The notes: a model not told the origin generated them from the sequence alone. DNA of 48,245 nt from Mycobacterium sp. UM_CSW (GCF_000455205.1 NZ_AUWQ01000020.1:1-48245), one strand, 5' to 3'. Positions 7,710 to 16,135 are shown, counted from the stretch's first letter. Numbers and translations are program-made.

Positions 7710-9179
7710 CTACGCCGGGACGCCGATGGCCTTCACCTCCATGTACTGGTGCAGTCCGCTGACGCCGCCGCTCTCCCGGCCGAACCCGCTGAGTTTGAAG
7801 CCGCCGAACGGGGCGTCGCCGGGGCCGACGCCGTTGACCGCGACCTGGCCGGTGCGAATGCGGCGGGCCACTCCTACGGCGCGGCCGACGTCGGCGCCCC
7901 ACACGGCGCCCGACAGCCCGTAGCGCGAGTTGTTGGCGATCGCGACTGCGTCGTCGTCGTCACGGTAGCGAAGCACCGACAGCACGGGCCCGAACACTTC
8001 CTCCTGGGCGATCGTCGAATCCGGGTCGACGCCGGTGAGGATCGTCGGTTCGAAGTAGAAGCCGACGTCCAGGCCGGCCGGGCGCCCACCACCGGTCGCG
8101 AGTTTCGCGCCCTCGCGCACGGCGCCGTCGACGTGCGCCTGCACGCGGTCGCGCTGCGCCGCGCTGATGAGCGGACCCATTTGCGCCGCAGGGTCTTTCG
8201 GGTCACCGACCTTGACGTCGCGGGCAAGCGCGACCAGCCGGTCGACGACGTCGTCGTGCAGCGAATCGGGAAGCAGCAGCCGGCTGTGCAGGATGCAGGC
8301 CTGCCCCGCGTGCAGCGAGCAGCTGTCGAACAGCATCTGGCGCAGCATCTCGTCGGTCACCTCGGTGTCGTCGAGGACGATGCTCGCCGACTTCCCACCG
8401 CATTCCAGCAGCAGGCGCTTCATCGCGTCGCCGGCGGCGCGCATGACCTCGCAGCCGACCGCCGAGCTGCCCGTGAAGCTGATCATGTCGATGCGCGGAT
8501 CCGTGGTGAGCAGCTTCGCGGCCTCGAGACCCGACGGCGTCACGACGTTGACCACGCCCGGCGGGATGTCAGTCTCCTCGTCGATGACGCGGGCGAGCGC
8601 CAGCCCGGCCAGCGGCGTCAGCGGCGACGGCTTGAGCACGACGGTGTTGCCCGCCGCCAGGGCGTTGTTCACCTTCATGACGTTGAGGCAGTGCGGGAAG
8701 TTCCACGGCGTCAGGATCGACACGACGCCGAGCGGCTCGCGACGCAGCAACGTCGTTCCCGCACCGATCCCGGTGACCGGCTCGTCGATCAGCTTCGTGG
8801 CGAGCTGGGCGGCGTGCATGGACATGTATCCGGTGCCGTCGATCTGCATCATGCGCTCGTTCGCGACGCAGCCCCACTCCCGTTGGGACAGCGCGAAGAA
8901 CTCGTCGGCATGCCTGAGCAGGGCCTCGCCGAGCTGATTGAGGCAGCCGGCCCGGTCGCCGGGGCCCATCTGAGCCCATGGGCCGGCGTCGAAGGCCCGG
9001 CGCGCGGCCGCGATCGCCTCGCTGACCTGCGCGACGCTGGCATCGGGTGCGGTGCCCATGGTCTGTTCGGTGGCCGGGTCGATGTCGTCGTAGCGACCGC
9101 CCTCGGGATCGACCCATCTGCCGTCGATGTAGAGCAGGTAGGTGTCGACAAGGGACCGCGGAGTCTGTAGCTCGGTCAT
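7710..9179 (-). CDS. Aldehyde dehydrogenase (NAD(P)+)
   Basis: A 489-residue class I/II type aldehyde dehydrogenase oxidising an aldehyde to the acid. Seen: Rossmann segment TPWNFPHCLNVMKVNNALAAGN, FTGSSAVGCEV, the general-base glutamate in LLECGGKSA, the catalytic cysteine in HAGQACILHS, and EEVFGPVLSV near the C-terminus. The ATG at 9179 is preceded by GAGGAAG at ideal spacing; an ATG nine codons upstream has no such site. It is transcribed away from the ChsH/Ltp2-like operon, with 246 bp between the starts. The pairing suggests that it oxidises an aldehyde released by the aldolase, or one produced earlier in the same pathway. It is not present at this position in M. tuberculosis as far as I recall. 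Confidence 0.9.
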   Translation of the reverse strand: MTELQTPRSLVDTYLLYIDGRWVDPEGGRYDDIDPATEQTMGTAPDASVAQVSEAIAAARRAFDAGPWAQMGPGDRAGCLNQLGEALLRHADEFFALSQREWGCVANERMMQIDGTGYMSMHAAQLATKLIDEPVTGIGAGTTLLRREPLGVVSILTPWNFPHCLNVMKVNNALAAGNTVVLKPSPLTPLAGLALARVIDEETDIPPGVVNVVTPSGLEAAKLLTTDPRIDMISFTGSSAVGCEVMRAAGDAMKRLLLECGGKSASIVLDDTEVTDEMLRQMLFDSCSLHAGQACILHSRLLLPDSLHDDVVDRLVALARDVKVGDPKDPAAQMGPLISAAQRDRVQAHVDGAVREGAKLATGGGRPAGLDVGFYFEPTILTGVDPDSTIAQEEVFGPVLSVLRYRDDDDAVAIANNSRYGLSGAVWGADVGRAVGVARRIRTGQVAVNGVGPGDAPFGGFKLSGFGRESGGVSGLHQYMEVKAIGVPA

Positions 9180-9291
9180 GCACTTCCTCACCCGAACGTC
9201 GGTCAACTAGACAGTCAGTGTTCACTCGCGCGGGCCGCCCGTCAATCACCAATACGGCGAATTAGCTGCTGTTTTCGGGGTTTCCGGTGTA

Positions 9292-9321
9292 TTGACAGGG
9301 GCGGTTGGGCCGGGGTAGACA
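9292..9321 (+). promoter_or_regulatory. Candidate promoter of the ChsH/Ltp2-like operon
   Basis: TTGACA at 9292-9297 is a perfect -35 box; TAGACA at 9316-9321 is a fair -10 with 18-bp spacing. It lies about 100 bp upstream of the GTG at 9426. Upstream, at 9207-9225, CTAGACAGTCAGTGTTCAC contains the short dyad GACAGTC and is a possible binding site for the TetR protein encoded at the end of the operon; that part is weak. Confidence 0.45.
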
Positions 9322-9425
9322 CAACGGGCTGACACATTAGAAGGATGTGTCGGATTGCGCCCGAGGGAGGCTCGCCGTGCGGACTACCTTTCCCCTGCAC
9401 TGCTCATAGATTGGAGAGCGAGTTA

Positions 9426-9974
9426 GTGACGGAAACAGAGAGCGAGGTTCGCGACAAGCTGCGGGCGCTCGTCGGCCAGGCCACCGGCGGTTCCGGAATG
9501 CCCTCGGTGGCACCGGATCCGGTCAACCAGCCGATGATCCGGCACTGGGCCCACGCGCTCAACGACATGAACCCGGTCTACCTCGACCCGGAGTTCGCGG
9601 CGTCGTCCCGGTTCGGCGGCATCGTGTCGCCTCCGGTCATGCTGCAAACCTGGATAATGCCGTCACCGAAACTCGAAGGCATCAAGGAGCGCGGCGGCGC
9701 CCCGGTCGAAATCGAGGGCAACCCAACCGCATTCCTCGACGAGGCCGGTTACACCAGCACCGTCGCGACCAACTCGGAATTCGAGATCGAGCGGTATCCG
9801 CGGCTGGGCGACGTCGTCAGCTCGACATCGATTTTCGAGCACGTCTCGGACCTGAAGCGCACGGCCCTGGGGACGGGGTACTTCCTGACGTGGGTGATCA
9901 CCTACACCAACCAGGACGGTGAGGTGCTGGGGCGACAGCGATTCCGCGTGCTGCGTTTCAGGCCGGAACGCTGA
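9426..9974 (+). CDS. MaoC-like hydratase, ChsH2 N-domain-like
   Basis: A 182-residue hot-dog-fold protein resembling the N-terminal MaoC domain of ChsH2 (Rv3542c), one half of the heteromeric enoyl-CoA hydratase acting on the steroid side chain. Recognisable blocks are QPMIRHWAHALNDMNPVYLD, GGIVSPPVMLQTW, DEAGYTSTVATNSEFE and ALGTGYFLTWVITY. In ChsH2 a DUF35 domain follows in the same chain; here the frame stops at ..VLRFRPER and the DUF35 part is the next gene, overlapping by one base (TGATG). GTG at 9426 is preceded by GGAG (9413-9416); a longer frame from ATG 9345 has no ribosome-binding site and no conserved sequence. It should need the ChsH1-like partner at 10381 for activity. Confidence 0.83.
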   Translation: MTETESEVRDKLRALVGQATGGSGMPSVAPDPVNQPMIRHWAHALNDMNPVYLDPEFAASSRFGGIVSPPVMLQTWIMPSPKLEGIKERGGAPVEIEGNPTAFLDEAGYTSTVATNSEFEIERYPRLGDVVSSTSIFEHVSDLKRTALGTGYFLTWVITYTNQDGEVLGRQRFRVLRFRPER

Positions 9975-10384
9975 TGGCGCCCCGCCTGGCGCCGGCGATC
10001 AGCCCGGACACCGAGTTCTTCTGGAACGGACTGCGCGACCACAAGCTCCTGATCCAGCGCTGCGGCGGGTGCGGTGCGCTGCGCCACCCGCCCCGGCCCA
10101 TGTGCCCCAACTGCCGCTCCCTGGACTGGGAAGCAATCGAGTCGTCGGGTCGCGGCGCCGTCTACAGCTACGTGATGCCGCACGAGCCCCGGTTCCCGTT
10201 CTTCGACTATCCCTACGTCGTCGCGCTGGTGGAGCTCGACGAGGGGGTGCGGCTCGTCTCGAACCTGTGCGGGATCGACCCGGCCGAGATCAAGGTCGGG
10301 ATGCCCGTCGAGGTCTACTACCAGAACTTCGATAACGACCTTGTGCTGCACCAGTTCCGGCCTGCTTCGGAAGGACACCGATGA
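9974..10384 (+). CDS. DUF35 zinc-ribbon/OB-fold protein (split ChsH2 C-domain)
   Basis: A 136-residue DUF35 protein. The N-terminal helix PDTEFFWNGLRDHKLLIQRC leads into a zinc ribbon with four cysteines (RCGGCGALRHPPRPMCPNC), then an OB-fold typical of acyl-CoA-binding DUF35 domains (VYSYVMPHEP, YVVALVELDEGVRLVSNL). In the M. tuberculosis cholesterol pathway this domain is the C-terminus of ChsH2 and is needed by the aldolase Ltp2. Here it is a stand-alone gene joined by translational coupling: its ATG overlaps the previous stop by one base and its own stop overlaps the next start (ATGA). The inferred role is to dock the acyl-CoA intermediate between hydratase and aldolase. Confidence 0.88.
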   Translation: MAPRLAPAISPDTEFFWNGLRDHKLLIQRCGGCGALRHPPRPMCPNCRSLDWEAIESSGRGAVYSYVMPHEPRFPFFDYPYVVALVELDEGVRLVSNLCGIDPAEIKVGMPVEVYYQNFDNDLVLHQFRPASEGHR

Positions 10385-10821
10385 CGATTGCCACGCTGAA
10401 ATGGGCCGATATCGAGGTCGGCGACGAGGTGACGACGCTCGAAATCCCCGTCAGCACAACGACGATCGTCGCCGGCGCGATCGCGACGCGCGACTTCATG
10501 CCGGTGCATCACGACCGCGACTACGCCATCGAGCAGGGCTCGCCGAACTTGTTCATGAACATCCTGACCACCAACGGGTATTGCGTGCGCTTCCTCACCG
10601 ACTGGGCCGGCCCCGAGGCGATGGTGAAGAACCTGTCGATTCGTCTTGGCGTGCCGTGCTTTCCCGACGATCCGCTGCGCTTCACCGGCAGCGTGACATC
10701 CAAGACGGAAGGTTCGGACGGTGAGAACTTCGTCGAGGTGACGTTCAAGGGCTCCAACAGCCTTGGCGATCACGTCTCGGGCACCGCCGTTCTGAGCCTG
10801 CTCGACGGGACTGGCGCATGA
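10381..10821 (+). CDS. MaoC-like hydratase, ChsH1-like
   Basis: A 146-residue hot-dog-fold protein very like ChsH1 (Rv3541c): IATRDFMPVHHDRDYA carries the hydratase His/Asp active-site pattern, followed by NLFMNILTTNGYCVRFLTDWAGPEA and LGDHVSGTAVLSL. In the known system ChsH1 supplies the catalytic residues and pairs with ChsH2 to hydrate the C17(20) enoyl-CoA of the shortened cholesterol side chain. Start ATG overlaps the DUF35 stop and its stop overlaps the aldolase start, both by four bases, so the four proteins should be made in fixed ratio. The actual acyl-CoA substrate is unknown. Confidence 0.86.
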   Translation: MTIATLKWADIEVGDEVTTLEIPVSTTTIVAGAIATRDFMPVHHDRDYAIEQGSPNLFMNILTTNGYCVRFLTDWAGPEAMVKNLSIRLGVPCFPDDPLRFTGSVTSKTEGSDGENFVEVTFKGSNSLGDHVSGTAVLSLLDGTGA

Positions 10822-11987
10822 GCTCCTCGCTGCCCGGGAGTTGCGCCATCGTCGGCATCGGCCAGACCGAGTTCTCCAAGGAATCCGGACGCAGCGAGCT
10901 GCAATTGGCTTGTGAGGCGGTCAGCGCCGCGCTCGACGACGCCGGCCTGGCACCCGCCGACGTCGACGGCATGGTCACCTTCACCATGGACTCCAGCGAC
11001 GAGATCGACATCGCCCGCAACGTCGGTATCGGCGACCTGAGCTTCTTCTCCCGCGTACACCACGGCGGCGGCGCGGCGGCCGGCACGGTCGTGCACGCGG
11101 CGATGGCCGTCGCGACCGGCGTCGCCGACGTAGTGGTGTGCTGGCGCGCCTTCAACGAGCGCTCCGGCTTCCGCTTCGGCGGCAGCGGGCGCGACATGAG
11201 CGCGACGCCGCTGTTCATGGCGCACTACGCGCCGTTCGGATTGCTCACCCCCGCGGCCTGGGTCGCGATGCACGCCCAGCGCTACATGTCCACCTACGGG
11301 GTGACCAACGAGGACTTCGGCCGCATCGCCGTCGTCGACCGGGCGCACGCGGCCAAGAACCCCGACGCGTGGTTCTACCAGCGCCCGATCACTCTTGAGG
11401 ACCACCAGAACTCGCGCTGGATCGTCGAACCCGTGCTGCGGCTGCTGGATTGCTGCCAGGAGAGCGACGGCGGGGTCGCGCTGGTGGTGACGAGCGCCGA
11501 ACGCGCCCGCGACCTGCGCCAGCCGCCGGCGGTGATCACCGCGGCTGCTCAGGGCGCGGCCGCCAACGGGGAGATGATGACCAGCTATTACCGCGACGAC
11601 ATCACCGGGCTCCCGGAGATGGGGGTGGTCGCGAACCAGCTGTGGCGCGATTCGGGCCTCAAGCCCCAAGACATCCAAACCGCCTTCATCTACGACCATT
11701 TCACCCCGTTCGTGTTCACGCAGCTCGAGGAGCTGGGCTTCTGTGGCCGCGGCGAGGCCAAGGACTTCGCCACCGTCGAGCGGCTATCGCTCGGCGGCGA
11801 ACTGCCGATCAACACCAACGGCGGGCTGCTCGGGGAGGCCTACATTCACGGCATGAACGGCATCACGGAGGGGGTACGTCAGGTGCGTGGCACTTCACAC
11901 AACCAGGTCGACAACGTCGAACACGTGCTGGTCACGTCGGGAACCGGGGTGCCGACTAGCGGGCTGATCCTCGCGCCGGCCGGATGA
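10818..11987 (+). CDS. Thiolase-fold aldolase, Ltp2-like
   Basis: A 389-residue lipid-transfer-protein/thiolase-fold enzyme. It has the family start CAIVGIGQTEFSKESGRS, the CEAVSAALDDAGL helix and the C-terminal GGELPINTNGGLLGEAYIHG and VLVTSGTGVPT, but not the nucleophilic cysteine context of degradative thiolases. Tyrosines at residues 292 (FIYDHFTPF) and 342 (GEAYIHGMN) fall almost exactly where two catalytic tyrosines have been reported in Ltp2 (294 and 344, from memory). Ltp2 performs a retro-aldol cleavage of a beta-hydroxyacyl-CoA, releasing propionyl-CoA and a ketosteroid; a comparable cleavage is expected here. Overlaps both neighbours by four bases. Confidence 0.86.
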   Translation: MSSSLPGSCAIVGIGQTEFSKESGRSELQLACEAVSAALDDAGLAPADVDGMVTFTMDSSDEIDIARNVGIGDLSFFSRVHHGGGAAAGTVVHAAMAVATGVADVVVCWRAFNERSGFRFGGSGRDMSATPLFMAHYAPFGLLTPAAWVAMHAQRYMSTYGVTNEDFGRIAVVDRAHAAKNPDAWFYQRPITLEDHQNSRWIVEPVLRLLDCCQESDGGVALVVTSAERARDLRQPPAVITAAAQGAAANGEMMTSYYRDDITGLPEMGVVANQLWRDSGLKPQDIQTAFIYDHFTPFVFTQLEELGFCGRGEAKDFATVERLSLGGELPINTNGGLLGEAYIHGMNGITEGVRQVRGTSHNQVDNVEHVLVTSGTGVPTSGLILAPAG

Positions 11988-12586
11988 CCCACCCGACCGC
12001 AACCGACACCCGCGAATTGATCGTCAACTCCGCGTATGAGTGTTTCAGCAGGCAAGGGCTGCAGAAGACGACGATCGTCGATATCGCCAAGGCCGCCAAC
12101 GTATCTCGGAGCACGGTCTACGAGTACTTCAGCGACAAGGGCGCGATCGTCGAGGCGTGCGCCGAACACGCGTCCGAACGCTTCTACCGCGAGATGTCCA
12201 AGGCGATGGACCAGGGCAGCTCGCTCGAGGACAAGCTGAGCCGCGCGGCTGTGTTCGTCACCCAGGCGCGGCGCGCGATCGCATCGGAGAAGTACTTCGA
12301 CGAGGACGCGACCAGCCTGCTGCTGACGAAGGACGCCGCGGTGTTGCTGCGTGAGTGCGTCGACTTCTTCGCGCCCTATCTCTCCGCGGCCAGGCTCACC
12401 GGCGAGGTCCGCAAGGACCTCGACATCGAGGCCGCCGCGGAATGGTTCGCCCGCATGCTCTTTTCGCTCTTCAGCACGCCGTCGTCGACGCTGGACATGG
12501 ACGACCCCGAGGTGGTGGCGGAGTTCGTGCGCACACACGTGGTGCGGGGATTCGCCAGCGATCGCCCGTGGCCCCGCCGCGGTTAA
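11984..12586 (+). CDS. TetR-family transcriptional regulator of the hydratase/aldolase operon
   Basis: A 200-residue TetR protein. The N-terminal helix-turn-helix spans about residues 10-55 (RELIVNSAYECFSRQGLQKT, IVDIAKAANVSRSTVYEYFSDKGAI); the C-terminal part is a helical ligand domain, presumably binding an acyl-CoA or steroid-like effector. Its ATG overlaps the aldolase stop by four bases, so it is the last gene of the operon and probably controls that operon and the divergent aldehyde dehydrogenase from the 246-bp intergenic region. Its stop is three bases from the stop of the convergent metallo-hydrolase. Confidence 0.9.
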   Translation: MTHPTATDTRELIVNSAYECFSRQGLQKTTIVDIAKAANVSRSTVYEYFSDKGAIVEACAEHASERFYREMSKAMDQGSSLEDKLSRAAVFVTQARRAIASEKYFDEDATSLLLTKDAAVLLRECVDFFAPYLSAARLTGEVRKDLDIEAAAEWFARMLFSLFSTPSSTLDMDDPEVVAEFVRTHVVRGFASDRPWPRRG

Positions 12587-12589
12587 CGC

Positions 12590-13336
12590 TCAGCGGCGCT
12601 GTTGCGGCCAAACGGTTCCGGCATCGTGGACGGGTCGGCCGTGGCCGGGCAGCAGGTGCGCGACCGGTAGCTCCTCGAGGCGCTCGCGGGTGGCGGCGGC
12701 ACTTGACGGGTCGACGATTTCCGGTGTGTGCCAGGCCTTGCCGCGAACGGTCAGCACGGCATCACCGGACAGCAGCGCCCGGGTGGTCGGATTCCACAGC
12801 GCCACGCTGTCGTCGGTGTGACCGCACGCGTTGACCACCGTCCACTCCGGCGCGCCGGGCAGCGGCCGGCCGTCGACGAGCGCACCGGCCGGCGGCGGGC
12901 CCGTCCAGCGCATGCCGAACGGGGTGCCGTACCCCGCCACCCGGGCGCCACCGACGAACCCGGCCAAGCCGATCCGATCGAGCGGCTGGTCGATCATGGT
13001 GGGCCAGATGGTCGCGGCCTTCGCCAGGGTTGGCGTGCGCGGCTTTGCCCCGTCGAGATAGGTAAGCGTGGTGTCGGGCAACCAGATTGGCGCGCCATGA
13101 CGGGCGGCGAGGGCCGCCGCGCCGGCGACATGGTCGCTGTGCCCGTGCGTCGCCACCACGGCGTGCAGGGTTCCGCCCAGCCGATCCAGCACCGGCACCA
13201 GGTCTTCAGCGACCCGCGGCAGCCCCGCGTCCACCACCACCACGCCGTCGCCGGTCCGCAGGACGTAGCAGTTGAGGATCCAGCGCGACAGCCGGGTGAT
13301 GCCGAGGTCGGGCATCTCATCGACAACCAGGCTCAT
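12590..13336 (-). CDS. Metallo-beta-lactamase-fold hydrolase
   Basis: A 248-residue MBL-fold protein. The zinc motif THGHSDH is in the first third, followed by a histidine in NACGHTDDS, an aspartate in LLSGDAVL and a final LLPGHGRPV histidine, so the two-metal site looks complete. There is no signal peptide. Related proteins include glyoxalase II-like thioesterases and lactonases; the exact substrate is not predictable. I use the ATG at 13336 (MSLVVDEMPDLG); an ATG seven codons later is possible. A long in-frame extension to 13648 crosses a repeat element and the 3' end of proline dehydrogenase and is not coding. Confidence 0.82.
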   Translation of the reverse strand: MSLVVDEMPDLGITRLSRWILNCYVLRTGDGVVVVDAGLPRVAEDLVPVLDRLGGTLHAVVATHGHSDHVAGAAALAARHGAPIWLPDTTLTYLDGAKPRTPTLAKAATIWPTMIDQPLDRIGLAGFVGGARVAGYGTPFGMRWTGPPPAGALVDGRPLPGAPEWTVVNACGHTDDSVALWNPTTRALLSGDAVLTVRGKAWHTPEIVDPSSAAATRERLEELPVAHLLPGHGRPVHDAGTVWPQQRR

Positions 13337-13364
13337 GCCCGAGAGGCTACGCCCGGCGCTACAT

Positions 13365-13460
13365 CGAGTGTGCACGCTGGGCGTTGCGTGTACGGCCAGG
13401 GCGGGATTTCGGCGATTTCTTCTGCCTGGGTTCACACTGAAGGCCCTGAGTTCACACTCG
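13365..13460. repeat. Intergenic inverted repeat overlapping the end of proline dehydrogenase
   Basis: CGAGTGTGCACGCTGGGC (13365-13382) and GCCCTGAGTTCACACTCG (13443-13460) are imperfect inverted repeats (15 of 18 positions pair). The internal GGTTCACACTGAAGGCCCTGAG repeats the right arm partly. The right arm overlaps the TGA of proline dehydrogenase at 13452-13454. A related arrangement lies between typA and mutT2 (44087-44176). It may be a terminator hairpin on the minus strand or a dispersed repeat element. Confidence 0.55.
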
Positions 13461-14420
13461 GTGCGTAGCCAACGCCCGCAGGAAGAACGCCAGGTTGGCC
13501 GGCCGCTCGGCGAGCCGCCGCATGAAGTATCCGTACCACTGGGTGCCGAACGGCACGTATACCCGCACACGGTTGCCCGCGTCGGCCAACCGTCGCTGCT
13601 CGCCGTCGCGGATGCCGTACAGCATCTGGTATTCGAAATCGCTCGCACCGCGCCCGGATTCGGCTGCCATGGCGGGCACTACGGAAATGATGGCCGGATC
13701 GTGCGTCGCGACCATCGGATAGCCCGACCCCGCCATCAGCACCCGAAGGCAACGCAGGTACGAGTCGGCGACGTCGGCGTCGTCCCGGTAGGCCACCGAC
13801 GCCGGCTCGTCGTAGGCGCCCTTGCACAACCGGATCCGGGCACCGGACGCGGCGAATTCCTCGCAGTCGCCCAGCGTGCGCCGCAGGTAGGCCTGCAAAA
13901 CCGTGCCCAGCCAAGGGAAGTCGGCGCGCAGGTCGCGCACGATCGTCAGCGTCGAATCGGTGGTGGTGTGGTCCTCGGCGTCCACCGTCACCCAGATACC
14001 CGCGCGCTGCGCGGCAGAGCAGATGGACCAGGCGTTCTCCCGTGCGATCTTCTCGCCGTCGCGCTCCAGCGACTGACCCAGCGCCGACAGCTTGAGCGAC
14101 ACCTCCAGCGGCCGACCGCCGTCATCGCCCAGGTCGCCGGAGCGGCCCAGCGCCTCGATCAAATCCAGGTAGGTCTGCGTCGCCGCGTCGGCGTCGTCGG
14201 CGTCGGTGACGTCCTCGCCGAGGTAGTCGACGCTGACCCAGCGGCCCGAATCACGCAGCGCAGCAACGCTATTGAGTGCCGACTCGATCGTCTCCCCCGG
14301 CACGAACCGGCGGACCACCCGGCGGGTGACCGGCAACCGCTCGGCGGCCCGGCGCAACCCCTCGCGCCGCCGGGCCGCCATGATGGCCGGTCGCACGGTG
14401 CGCGCGAACAGCCCGCCCAT
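13452..14420 (-). CDS. pruB: Proline dehydrogenase
   Basis: A 322-residue monofunctional, FAD-dependent proline dehydrogenase (PRODH) oxidising L-proline to P5C and passing electrons to the respiratory chain. TIM-barrel landmarks are DAEDHTTTD, TVLQAYLRRT, RLCKGAYDEPAS, MVATHDP and the C-terminal RVYVPFGTQWYGYFMRRLAERP, which contains the conserved substrate-binding arginines. The ATG at 14420 overlaps the rocA stop by one base (TGATG), so the two enzymes are translationally coupled and can channel P5C. M. tuberculosis Rv1188 is the direct equivalent. The upstream continuation of the open frame is shadow of rocA. Confidence 0.94.
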   Translation of the reverse strand: MGGLFARTVRPAIMAARRREGLRRAAERLPVTRRVVRRFVPGETIESALNSVAALRDSGRWVSVDYLGEDVTDADDADAATQTYLDLIEALGRSGDLGDDGGRPLEVSLKLSALGQSLERDGEKIARENAWSICSAAQRAGIWVTVDAEDHTTTDSTLTIVRDLRADFPWLGTVLQAYLRRTLGDCEEFAASGARIRLCKGAYDEPASVAYRDDADVADSYLRCLRVLMAGSGYPMVATHDPAIISVVPAMAAESGRGASDFEYQMLYGIRDGEQRRLADAGNRVRVYVPFGTQWYGYFMRRLAERPANLAFFLRALATHRV

Positions 14421-16051
14421 CAGTCGGCCGCCATGTGCGGATAGGTGTGGTCGGTGGCTGGGACGAACGTCTCCTTGATGGTGCGGGCCGACGTCCAGCG
14501 CAACAGGTTCAGCACCGATCCGGCCTTGTCGTTGGTGCCCGACCCGCGCGAACCGCCGAACGGCTGGCGCCCGACCACCGCCCCGGTCGGCTTGTCGTTG
14601 ACATAGAAGTTCCCGGCGGCGAACCGCAGCCGCTCCTGCGCGGTCAGCACCGCGGCCCGGTCGTCGGCGATGACCGCGCCGGTCAACGCGTACCGCGAAC
14701 CGGTGTCGACGACGTCGAGGATTCGTTCGTACTGGTCGTCGGGATAGACGTGCACCGACAGCAGCGGGCCGAAGTACTCGGTCGCGAACGACTCGTCGGT
14801 CGGGTCGTCGGACAGCAGCACGGTCGGCCGCACAAAATAGCCGACGGCGTCGTCGTATTCGCCGCCCACCGCGATGGTCATCCCGGGCGCGCCCTTCGCC
14901 CGCTCGATGGCATCGACGTTCTTGATGAAGGCGCGCCGGTCGATCAGGGCGCCGCCATAATTGGTCAGGTCGGTGATGTCGCCGTAGCGCAGGGCGGCCG
15001 TCTTGCCCAGGAAGTCGTCGCCCATGCGCTGCCACACCGAATGCGCGACGAACGCCCGCGACGCCGCCGAGCATTTCTGCCCCTGGTAGTCGAAGGCACC
15101 GCGAATCAGCGCCGTGCACAACACATCCGGGCGCGCCGAGGAGTGCGCGACGACGAAGTCCTTGCCGCCGGTCTCCCCGACCAGCCGCGGATAGCTGCGG
15201 TAGCGGCCGATGTTCGCGCCCACCCGCTGCCACAGGTGTTGGAAGGTGGCCGTCGACCCGGTGAAGTGGACGCCGGCCAGCCGCGGATCATCCAGCGCCA
15301 CATCGGAAACCGCGAACCCGTCGCCGGTGACCAGGTTGATCACACCGGGCGGCAGGCCCGCGGCCTCCAACAGTTGCATGGTCAGATACGCCGACAGCGT
15401 CTGGGTGATGGACGGCTTCCAGACGACGGTGTTGCCCATCAGCGCGGGCGCGGTCGGCAGGTTGCCGGCGATCGAGGTGAAGTTGAACGGCGTGATCGCG
15501 TAGACAAAGCCGTCCAGCGGGCGGTATTCGCTGCGGTTCCACTCGCCGGGTCCGCTGATCGGCTGCTGCGCCAGGATCTGCCGGGCGAACGCCACGTTGA
15601 ACCGCCAGAAGTCGACCTGCTCGCACGGCGAGTCGATCTCGGCCTGGTAGACGGACTTGGATTGGCCGAGCATCGTTGCGGCCGCAATCTTTTCCCGCCA
15701 GGGCCCAGCCAGCAGGTCGGCGGCCCGCAGGAACACCGCGGCCCGCTCGTCGAAGGGCATCGCCGCCCAGGCGTCCTTGGCGGCCATCGCGGCCTCTATG
15801 GCGGCCGTCGCGTCGGCGTGCCCGGCGTTGGTCAATGTGCCCAGCGTCGCGGCGTGCCGGTGCGGCTGGACGACGTCGATGCGCTCGCCGTCGCCCATCC
15901 GATGGTTGCCGCCGATGACATGCGGCAGGTCGATCGGGTTGTCGGCGAGTGCGCTGAGCTCGGTGAGCAGGCGCGCGCGTTCGGGAGATTTCGGGGCGTA
16001 GTCGTGGACCGGCTCGTTGGTCGGCAGCGGAACCTGGGTGATCGCGTCCAT
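14420..16051 (-). CDS. rocA: Delta-1-pyrroline-5-carboxylate dehydrogenase
   Basis: A 543-residue aldehyde-dehydrogenase-fold enzyme (also called PruA) converting glutamate semialdehyde/P5C to glutamate with NAD+. Seen: YAITPFNFTSIAGNLPTAPALMGN, FTGSTATF, the glutamate in LVGETGGKDF, the catalytic cysteine in FDYQGQKCSAASR and the C-terminal NDKPTGAVVGRQPFGGSRGSG. The ATG at 16051 (MDAITQVPLP) gives exactly the usual length and follows a GGGGG-rich ribosome-binding site; a GTG 22 codons upstream would run into the control region. It is divergent from pruC with 84 bp between the starts, where PruC activation should act. Confidence 0.95.
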   Translation of the reverse strand: MDAITQVPLPTNEPVHDYAPKSPERARLLTELSALADNPIDLPHVIGGNHRMGDGERIDVVQPHRHAATLGTLTNAGHADATAAIEAAMAAKDAWAAMPFDERAAVFLRAADLLAGPWREKIAAATMLGQSKSVYQAEIDSPCEQVDFWRFNVAFARQILAQQPISGPGEWNRSEYRPLDGFVYAITPFNFTSIAGNLPTAPALMGNTVVWKPSITQTLSAYLTMQLLEAAGLPPGVINLVTGDGFAVSDVALDDPRLAGVHFTGSTATFQHLWQRVGANIGRYRSYPRLVGETGGKDFVVAHSSARPDVLCTALIRGAFDYQGQKCSAASRAFVAHSVWQRMGDDFLGKTAALRYGDITDLTNYGGALIDRRAFIKNVDAIERAKGAPGMTIAVGGEYDDAVGYFVRPTVLLSDDPTDESFATEYFGPLLSVHVYPDDQYERILDVVDTGSRYALTGAVIADDRAAVLTAQERLRFAAGNFYVNDKPTGAVVGRQPFGGSRGSGTNDKAGSVLNLLRWTSARTIKETFVPATDHTYPHMAAD

Positions 16052-16135
16052 GCCGCTAAGGGTCCCCCGCGCGGGCGGCGATCCCGTTAGCCGATCGGAC
16101 AAGAACTGCGGGGTCACGTAGTAAGATCAGACAAC

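Noticed and set aside
14421-15233. N-terminal extension of the proline dehydrogenase frame
   Set aside because: Lies within rocA on the same strand in another frame; the ATG at 14420 overlaps the rocA stop.
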